Shown here in pieces: positions 1-4,240 of a stretch of 6,737 nucleotides of DNA; position 1 is the stretch's first letter, and the number at the start of each line of letters is the position of its first letter. The stretch covers positions 1 to 6,737 of the forward strand of contig JAHIZU010000064.1 of assembly GCA_018814265.1 (NCBI GenBank), in the 5' to 3' direction. The notes under the pieces are model-generated. The model was not told the DNA's origin, searched no databases, and saw nothing but the letters and a program-made list of their open reading frames with translations. The DNA comes from Candidatus Margulisiibacteriota bacterium (GTDB lineage: Bacteria > Margulisbacteria > WOR-1 > O2-12-FULL-45-9). Position numbers and translations under genes: made by a program.

Positions 1-13
1 AAGCTTTTCCCTC

Positions 14-36
14 TCATTCCGCCTCTAGGGGAATGA
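14..36. repeat. Imperfect inverted repeat (hairpin) of unknown role
   Basis: TCATTCC at 14-20 pairs with GGAATGA at 30-36. CC (22-23) can also pair with GG (28-29), leaving a TCTA loop and one bulged G at 21. No run of T follows on either strand, so it does not look like a simple rho-independent terminator. It lies upstream of the small zinc-ribbon gene and could be an operator, an RNA hairpin in a leader, or the remains of a repeat. The pairing is seen; no function is claimed. Confidence 0.35.
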
Positions 37-77
37 TACAGAGACATTTTGATAAAGTAAATATGCATAGGGTTAAA

Positions 78-106
78 AGGAACCGCGACTTCAGTCGCAG
101 GTTCCT
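78..106 (-). repeat. Palindromic repeat, copy 1 (terminator-like on the minus strand)
   Basis: AGGAACC (78-84) pairs with GGTTCCT (100-106) and GCGAC (85-89) with GTCGC (94-98). The loop is TTCA (90-93) and A99 is unpaired, giving a 12-bp stem with one bulge. Read on the minus strand the hairpin ends in TTTT (78 down to 75), so it could terminate leftward transcription. It closely resembles, in inverted orientation, the hairpin at 4194-4227, including the position of the unpaired base. It sits just upstream of the ribosome binding site of the 133-273 gene. The repeat is seen directly; mobility and terminator activity are inferred. Confidence 0.75.
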
Positions 107-120
107 AAACATATTATACG

Positions 121-128
121 AGGAGGTG
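121..128 (+). promoter_or_regulatory. Ribosome binding site of the zinc-ribbon gene
   Basis: AGGAGGTG is a near-complete anti-16S match, with four bases between it and ATG 133. It decides the start of a gene too short for most ORF callers and supports strong translation. Confidence 0.85.
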
Positions 129-132
129 TAAG

Positions 133-273
133 ATGACCACAGCATATTGCGTTAAGTGCAAGAAGAAACAGGAGATGCAGAACGCCAAAGAAGTTACCAT
201 GAAGAACGGCAGGAAAGCCAAGAAGGGTGAATGCCCAAAATGCGGGACCAAGATGTTTAGGATCGGTGGCTAA
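133..273 (+). CDS. Small DUF5679-type zinc-ribbon protein
   Basis: This 46-residue protein has two CxxC knuckles, CVKC (C6, C9) and CPKC (C34, C37), which would bind one zinc ion. Between them is a lysine-rich stretch, and it ends MFRIGG. The pattern AYCVKC ... MKNGR ... CPKCGTKMFRIG matches my memory of the DUF5679 family, small basic bacterial proteins whose role is not established; nucleic-acid binding is plausible from the ribbon fold and high lysine content but is inference. There is no signal peptide or membrane segment, so it should be cytosolic. The start is fixed by AGGAGGTG four bases upstream. It appears to be a single-gene unit, because a palindrome and a strong terminator follow the stop within 30 bases. 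No clear promoter is visible upstream. Confidence 0.88.
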   Translation: MTTAYCVKCKKKQEMQNAKEVTMKNGRKAKKGECPKCGTKMFRIGG

Positions 274-281
274 GTAATTCA

Positions 282-299
282 TTTTACTTCGAAGTAAAA
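282..299. repeat. Perfect 18-bp palindrome between the zinc-ribbon stop and its terminator
   Basis: TTTTACTTCGAAGTAAAA is a perfect dyad with no spacer, starting 8 bases after the TAA stop and ending one base before the terminator stem. As RNA it gives a weak AT-rich hairpin of about 7 bp. As DNA its perfect symmetry would suit a dimeric binding protein. It could also be an extra 3'-end hairpin in tandem with the terminator. Confidence 0.6.
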
Positions 300-300
300 G

Positions 301-339
301 AGACCATGAGCCGTTGTCTTGCGGCTTGTGGTCTTTTTT
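301..339 (+). terminator. Rho-independent terminator after the zinc-ribbon gene
   Basis: A 13-bp stem is formed by 301-313 (AGACCATGAGCCG) and 322-334 (CGGCTTGTGGTCT), with two G-U wobbles and no mismatch. The loop is the 8 bases 314-321, and TTTTTT covers 334-339. This is a textbook intrinsic terminator. It also rules on the dnaE start: the upstream in-frame TTG (314) lies in its loop. Confidence 0.9.
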
Positions 340-347
340 GTTAAACT
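319..347 (+). promoter_or_regulatory. Candidate dnaE promoter overlapping the terminator
   Basis: TTGCGG (319-324) lies 17 bases before TAAACT (342-347). The latter is preceded by TG at 339-340, as in an extended -10, and matches four of six bases of TATAAT. Transcription would then begin at about 353-355, at or almost at ATG 356. Some promoter is expected between the terminator and dnaE, but the hexamers are weak matches and the call is tentative. Confidence 0.3.
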
Positions 348-355
348 TAAATGCT

Positions 356-3300
356 ATGCCTCACACACCAGGTCTGCCGGCAGGCAGAGGAAAATTTGTT
401 CATCTCCATTGCCATTCGGAGTTCAGTCTATTGGACGGTGCTGGCCGCATCCCTGAGATAGTTAAAGCTGCCAAGGAGTACGGGATGCCGGCTGTGGCTT
501 TGACAGACCATGGCAATATGCATGCCGCGGTAAAGTTCTACCAGGCAGGCAAGGCGGCTGGGATAAAGCCGATTATTGGTTGTGAAACTTACGTTGCTCC
601 CAGAACCAGATTTGATAAGGAGACAAAAGCCGACCGTTCCCCGTATCATTTGACGCTGTTGGCCAAAGACTTAACCGGCTATCGTAATTTGCTGCAGCTT
701 GTATCCCTGGCTTCAATTGAGGGCTTTTACTCCCGACCTCGTATTGACCGTCAATTACTGGAAAAGTACCACGCTGGCTTGATCGTGCTTTCTGGCTGCC
801 CTAAAGGTGAAGTGCCGTCGTTGATCGTGGCGGGCAACTATGAGCAGGCCAAAAAAACGGCTGCCTGGCATAAGGAATTGTTGGGACAAGATTATTACCT
901 CGAGATCCAGGACTTAGGTATGCCTGAGTTCAGCGCGTTTAATCCCCAGCTGATCCAGCTGGCCAAAGAGCTCGGGATCAAGCTGGTGGCCACTAATGAT
1001 GTCCATTACGTTAGAAAAGAGGATGCCTATGCCCAGGATGTTCTTTTGTGCGTGCAGACCGGCTCTTTTCTGGATGAAGAAAAAAGAATGAAGCTGGCGA
1101 CCGAGGAGTTTTACCTGAAATCACCGGCTGAGATGGCGGCGCTATTTAGTGACGTGCCTGAGGCGCTACAGAGTACGCTGGAAATCGCGGAGAAATGTTC
1201 ACTGGAATTGGAGATCGGCAAGCTGCACTTGCCTAACTTTCCTGTTCCCAAAGGAGAAACCCCTGATACTTACATGGAAAACCTGGTCTGGGATGGGATC
1301 AAGAAGAAGTACGGCGAGGCAGGGCTGGCTGTGGAAAAGACCTTGCTGCCGCCGGAAATAATCGACCGCGTCAAGTATGAGCTTTACACGATCGAAAAGA
1401 TGGGGTATGCACCTTATTTCCTGATCGTCCAGGACTTTATTAATTTTGCCAGAAGCCAGGGTATCCAGGTTGGTCCGGGCAGGGGATCGGCAGCCGGCAG
1501 TATTGTTTCTTATGCGCTGGGGATTACCAATGTTGACCCCTTAAAATACGGCCTGATCTTTGAGCGTTTTTTGAATATTGAGCGTATCTCCATGCCGGAT
1601 ATTGATATAGATTTCTGTTTTGAAAGACGCAACGAAGTAATTGATTATGTCTCAAAAAAGTATGGCCAGGACCATGTGGCTCAGATCGTGACCTTTGGCA
1701 CGATGGCGGCACGCGGCGCGATCCGGGATGTGGGCCGGGTCCTGCGGGTGCCTTTGGCCGAGGTCGATAAGATCGCCAAACTGGTTCCTTTTGGCCCGGA
1801 CATGAACCTGGATAAGGCGCTTGAATTGGTCAAAGATCTAAGGGCACTTTATGAAAAAGATGAAACCGTAAAAAAACTGTTGGACACGGCTAAAAAATTG
1901 GAAGGCCTGTCCCGGCATGCCTCGGTCCACGCGGCCGGCGTGGTGATTTCTGAGAAGCCTTTGACGGAATACGTGCCGCTGCAAAAATTAACCGATAACG
2001 CGGTGGTGACTCAGTATCCGATGGGAGATCTGGAAAAGATCGGCTTGCTGAAAATGGATTTTCTGGGTTTGAGGAATCTGACGATGATCGCCCAGGCAAC
2101 TGCTATTATTAAAAGAACCAGAGGGATAGACATTGATATCAATAATATTCCCTTTGATGATCCAAAAACGTTTAGTCTTTTAAGCTCTGGTGAAACCATC
2201 GGGGTTTTTCAGCTGGAAAGCCGCGGCATGCGCGCCTTGATCAAGGACCTGCGGCCGGATAATTTTGAGGAGATTATTGCCTTGTTAGCCTTGTACCGGC
2301 CCGGCCCCCTGGAAAGCGGCATGGTTGAGGATTTTGTTAAGCGTAAGCATCGCCAGGTTCCGGTCAAATATCTATTGCCGGAGCTGCAGCCGATACTTAG
2401 AGAAACCCATGGGACCATTCTTTATCAGGAGCAGGTCATGGAGATCGCCAGTAAGATCGCGGGTTTCAGCATGGGCCAGGCCGATCTGCTGCGCCGCGCT
2501 ATGGGCAAGAAAAAGACCAAGGAGATGCAGCTTCAGAAGGAGTTTTTTGTTGAGGGCGCGGTTAAACGCGGTGTTTCCAGACACAAGGCTACGGAATTGT
2601 TTAACCTTTGCGCCAAGTTTGCCGGTTATGGTTTTAATAAATCTCACTCCACAGCCTATGGCGTTATTTCTTATCAAACAGCTTATCTTAAAGTAAATTA
2701 TCCTAATGAGTTCATGGCCGCGGTGTTAACCTCAGTCATGGGGAACCCCGATAAGGTGACCGGCTACATCAATGAAAGTCGTCGCCTGGGCATAAAGATC
2801 CTTTCACCGGATATTAATGAGAGCTACCGCAATTTCACGGTTACCCAGGAAGGGATTCGTTTTGGTATGTCAGCGATCAAAAATGTAGGGACGGCAGCCA
2901 TTGATTCTGTCATTGAGGCCAAGAAAATCGGGGGACATTTTAGATCCTTAACAGATTTTTGCGAAAGAGTTGACAGCCGCTTGGTTAACAAGAAAGTCAT
3001 CGAAAGTCTGATCAAATCAGGGGCTTTTGATTCTTTTGGCCAGGGCCGGGCTTATCAGCTAGGTGTTTTAGCTAAGATAATGGGCCGGGTGGCCGCGGAG
3101 CAGAAGGAAAGGGCAAATGGGCAAGAATCATTATTTGAATTTAAGACCACAGACCACAGACCACAGACCACAGATCTTAGTGAAACGGAAATCGAAGAGT
3201 TTCCGCCGGAGCAATTACTGCGCTTGGAAAAGGAGATGCTGGGCCAGTATATCTCTTCCCATCCGCTAGAGCATGTTAAGGAGTCTTTGGAAGGGCAAAC

Positions 3301-3871
3301 AACCACCAGGATCGCTGACGTGGCAGATATGCGGGAAGGTGAATCGCTGACGATCTGTGGTTTTCTGTCGGAGTGCCGAAAACTGACCACTAAAAAGGGT
3401 GACATGATGCTGGTGGGCAAGATCGAAGACCTGTCCGCTAATATTGGCCTGGTTGTATTCCCTAAGACTTATAAGCAGTGCGCTGATCGATTAAATAATG
3501 ACGCCGTGCTGGTGGTCAAGGGCAGGGTTAATCGTGATCTACGTAGCGATGAATTCAATGTAGTGGCCGAGTCGGTTGAGCCGATGGAGGAGCTGGAAAA
3601 AGTCAGGTCTTTACATATTGAGCTGGTTGGGGTAAAAGATAAGGTGGTATTAACCAAGATGAAGGAGATCCTGACGGCTTTTAACGGGGTGGATCCGGTA
3701 ATTATCCGCCTTGATGGTAAGAGTGTGGCGATCGGCAAAAGTTTGCATGTAGACATAAATCCAGAACTGGTGGCTCAACTGGAAGGGCTATTGGGTACGG
3801 GCGCAGTCAGGGTTGAATTCCGGGCTGTTAAAAAGGAGCGAGAGACAAAATCTCAGGAGGTTAAGATATGA
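356..3871 (+). CDS. dnaE: DNA polymerase III alpha subunit (DnaE1 type)
   Basis: This is the replicative polymerase, extending DNA in the cytosolic holoenzyme. It has 1171 residues, normal for DnaE1. Visible in order are: the PHP domain (about 14-280) with HLHCH (16-20), D27, TDHGN (50-54), E77, H98, C148 and D215/H217; the palm with GRGSAAGS (375-382) and catalytic aspartates D415 and D417 in PDIDIDF and D568 in KMDFLGL; the fingers with MGKKK (716-720) and YGFNKSHS (757-764); helix-hairpin-helix SGAFD (888-892); the clamp-binding motif QESLF (923-927); and an OB fold (about 996-1065). The PHP metal ligands look intact, unlike in E. coli DnaE, so metal-dependent proofreading is possible but inferred. 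ATG 356 is preferred to TTG 314, which lies in the upstream terminator loop. No Shine-Dalgarno is seen. The stop overlaps hisI. Oddities are a palindrome at codons 6-11 and a heptamer repeat encoding residues 930-940. Confidence 0.97.
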   Translation: MPHTPGLPAGRGKFVHLHCHSEFSLLDGAGRIPEIVKAAKEYGMPAVALTDHGNMHAAVKFYQAGKAAGIKPIIGCETYVAPRTRFDKETKADRSPYHLTLLAKDLTGYRNLLQLVSLASIEGFYSRPRIDRQLLEKYHAGLIVLSGCPKGEVPSLIVAGNYEQAKKTAAWHKELLGQDYYLEIQDLGMPEFSAFNPQLIQLAKELGIKLVATNDVHYVRKEDAYAQDVLLCVQTGSFLDEEKRMKLATEEFYLKSPAEMAALFSDVPEALQSTLEIAEKCSLELEIGKLHLPNFPVPKGETPDTYMENLVWDGIKKKYGEAGLAVEKTLLPPEIIDRVKYELYTIEKMGYAPYFLIVQDFINFARSQGIQVGPGRGSAAGSIVSYALGITNVDPLKYGLIFERFLNIERISMPDIDIDFCFERRNEVIDYVSKKYGQDHVAQIVTFGTMAARGAIRDVGRVLRVPLAEVDKIAKLVPFGPDMNLDKALELVKDLRALYEKDETVKKLLDTAKKLEGLSRHASVHAAGVVISEKPLTEYVPLQKLTDNAVVTQYPMGDLEKIGLLKMDFLGLRNLTMIAQATAIIKRTRGIDIDINNIPFDDPKTFSLLSSGETIGVFQLESRGMRALIKDLRPDNFEEIIALLALYRPGPLESGMVEDFVKRKHRQVPVKYLLPELQPILRETHGTILYQEQVMEIASKIAGFSMGQADLLRRAMGKKKTKEMQLQKEFFVEGAVKRGVSRHKATELFNLCAKFAGYGFNKSHSTAYGVISYQTAYLKVNYPNEFMAAVLTSVMGNPDKVTGYINESRRLGIKILSPDINESYRNFTVTQEGIRFGMSAIKNVGTAAIDSVIEAKKIGGHFRSLTDFCERVDSRLVNKKVIESLIKSGAFDSFGQGRAYQLGVLAKIMGRVAAEQKERANGQESLFEFKTTDHRPQTTDLSETEIEEFPPEQLLRLEKEMLGQYISSHPLEHVKESLEGQTTTRIADVADMREGESLTICGFLSECRKLTTKKGDMMLVGKIEDLSANIGLVVFPKTYKQCADRLNNDAVLVVKGRVNRDLRSDEFNVVAESVEPMEELEKVRSLHIELVGVKDKVVLTKMKEILTAFNGVDPVIIRLDGKSVAIGKSLHVDINPELVAQLEGLLGTGAVRVEFRAVKKERETKSQEVKI
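373..388. repeat. Palindrome within the dnaE 5' coding end
   Basis: TCTGCC (373-378) pairs with GGCAGA (383-388) around GGCA; the core TGCCGGCA (375-382) is itself a perfect palindrome. It encodes part of the short leader GLPAGRG that precedes the conserved FVHLHCH start of the PHP domain. Similar TGCCGGCAGGCA palindromes recur, from memory, in genomes of uncultured bacteria. It may be an inserted repeat that supplied the N-terminal extension, or it may hinder translation as an RNA hairpin. Confidence 0.55.
3144..3174 (+). repeat. Heptamer tandem repeat inside dnaE
   Basis: Four perfect copies of AGACCAC (3144-3171) are followed by a partial AGA (3172-3174). The repeat encodes residues 930-940 ([11 protein letters not shown]), a polar linker between the clamp-binding motif QESLF and the OB fold. 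Because the unit is 7 bp, only changes of three units (21 bp, seven residues) keep the frame. It looks like a microsatellite tolerated in a flexible loop. Confidence 0.9.
3855..3860 (+). promoter_or_regulatory. Ribosome binding site of hisI inside dnaE
   Basis: AGGAGG lies within the last codons of dnaE, seven bases before ATG 3868 and ten before ATG 3871. It gives hisI its own strong initiation signal on top of any coupling to dnaE termination. Confidence 0.85.
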
Positions 3872-4191
3872 TGGATAGCAGTAAATTTAAGTTTGATGAT
3901 AAAGGTTTGATCCCGGTCATTGCCCAAGATTATAAGGATGGGACAGTTTTGATGCTGGCCTACATGAACAAGGAATCATTGCAGAAGACTCTGGAGACCA
4001 AAGAAATGTGGTACTGGAGCCGTTCCCGTAAAGTTTTGTGGCACAAGGGAGATACATCGGGTCACATCCAGAAGGTCAAAGAACTTTATTATGACTGTGA
4101 TGCGGATACTTTGTTGGCTAAAATAGAACAAGTTGGAGATGTGGCTTGCCATACGGGAAACAGGAGCTGTTTTTTTAATAGGCTGATGTGA
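3868..4191 (+). CDS. hisI: Phosphoribosyl-AMP cyclohydrolase
   Basis: HisI catalyses the third step of histidine biosynthesis, hydrolytically opening the purine ring of phosphoribosyl-AMP to give ProFAR. The 107 residues match the stand-alone form, with no HisE domain fused. Family motifs are [18 protein letters not shown] (49-66), the metal-binding DCDAD (D76, C77, D78, D80), and the CHTGNRSC segment with C94 and C101. Family knowledge assigns the three aspartates to magnesium and the cysteines to zinc in a dimeric cytosolic enzyme. It starts MM; ATG 3868 (ATGATGG) overlaps the dnaE TGA by four bases, and ATG 3871 is an equally plausible start. It is probably co-transcribed with dnaE, an odd pairing since no other his gene is in the window. 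A terminator-like hairpin follows its stop by two bases. Confidence 0.95.
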   Translation: MMDSSKFKFDDKGLIPVIAQDYKDGTVLMLAYMNKESLQKTLETKEMWYWSRSRKVLWHKGDTSGHIQKVKELYYDCDADTLLAKIEQVGDVACHTGNRSCFFNRLM

Positions 4192-4193
4192 GC

Positions 4194-4227
4194 AAGGAAC
4201 CTGCGAGTAAACCTCGCGGTTCCTTTT
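4194..4227 (+). terminator. Terminator-like palindromic repeat, copy 2, after hisI
   Basis: AAGGAACC (4194-4201) pairs with GGTTCCTT (4218-4225), and GCGAG (4203-4207) with CTCGC (4213-4217). The loop is TAAAC, T4202 is unpaired, and the element ends in TTTT (4224-4227). The 13-bp stem with a short T tract should act as a modest intrinsic terminator of the dnaE-hisI unit. It resembles the hairpin at 78-106 in opposite orientation, so it is also a dispersed repeat. Its position two bases after the hisI stop fits either role. Confidence 0.75.
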
Positions 4228-4230
4228 GCT

Positions 4231-4235
4231 GGAGG
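4231..4235 (+). promoter_or_regulatory. Ribosome binding site selecting a TTG start
   Basis: GGAGG is five bases before TTG 4241, and no in-frame ATG occurs until codon 24 (4310), which would cut into the nuclease domain. It begins only three bases after the T tract of the repeat-terminator, so hairpin formation and ribosome access may interact. Confidence 0.75.
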
Positions 4236-4240
4236 ACAAA

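Noticed and set aside
1..6. AAGCTT at the left edge (a restriction-site hexamer)
   Set aside because: The same hexamer also occurs inside the window, and a single site at the edge does not establish a cloning boundary.
49..78. Possible promoter TTGATA (49-54) with TTAAAA (73-78)
   Set aside because: The spacer is 18 bases and the -10 match is poor; TATTAT (112-117) is too close to the ribosome binding site. No promoter could be supported for the zinc-ribbon gene.
91..282. 63-residue minus-strand open frame
   Set aside because: Antisense to the zinc-ribbon gene, which has conserved cysteines and a strong ribosome binding site.
314..355. In-frame TTG start for dnaE, 14 codons upstream of ATG 356
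   Set aside because: TTG 314 lies in the loop of a strong terminator, has no ribosome binding site, and would encode the terminator T tract as protein.
2325..2696. 123-residue plus-strand open frame in another frame of dnaE, and the minus-strand frame at 2372-2677
   Set aside because: Both overlap the highly conserved fingers region of dnaE; the translations are arginine/serine-rich and unlike known proteins.
3144..3174. Heptamer array considered as CRISPR or iteron origin
   Set aside because: The units are 7 bp with no spacers, lie within a coding frame, and have no AT-rich or DnaA-box neighbour.
3055..3420. 121-residue minus-strand open frame
   Set aside because: Antisense to dnaE across the heptamer repeat and OB fold, serine-rich low-complexity translation, no ribosome binding site of note.
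3842..3854. GAGA/TCTC mini hairpin just before the hisI ribosome binding site
   Set aside because: Only four base pairs, within coding sequence; too weak to call regulatory.
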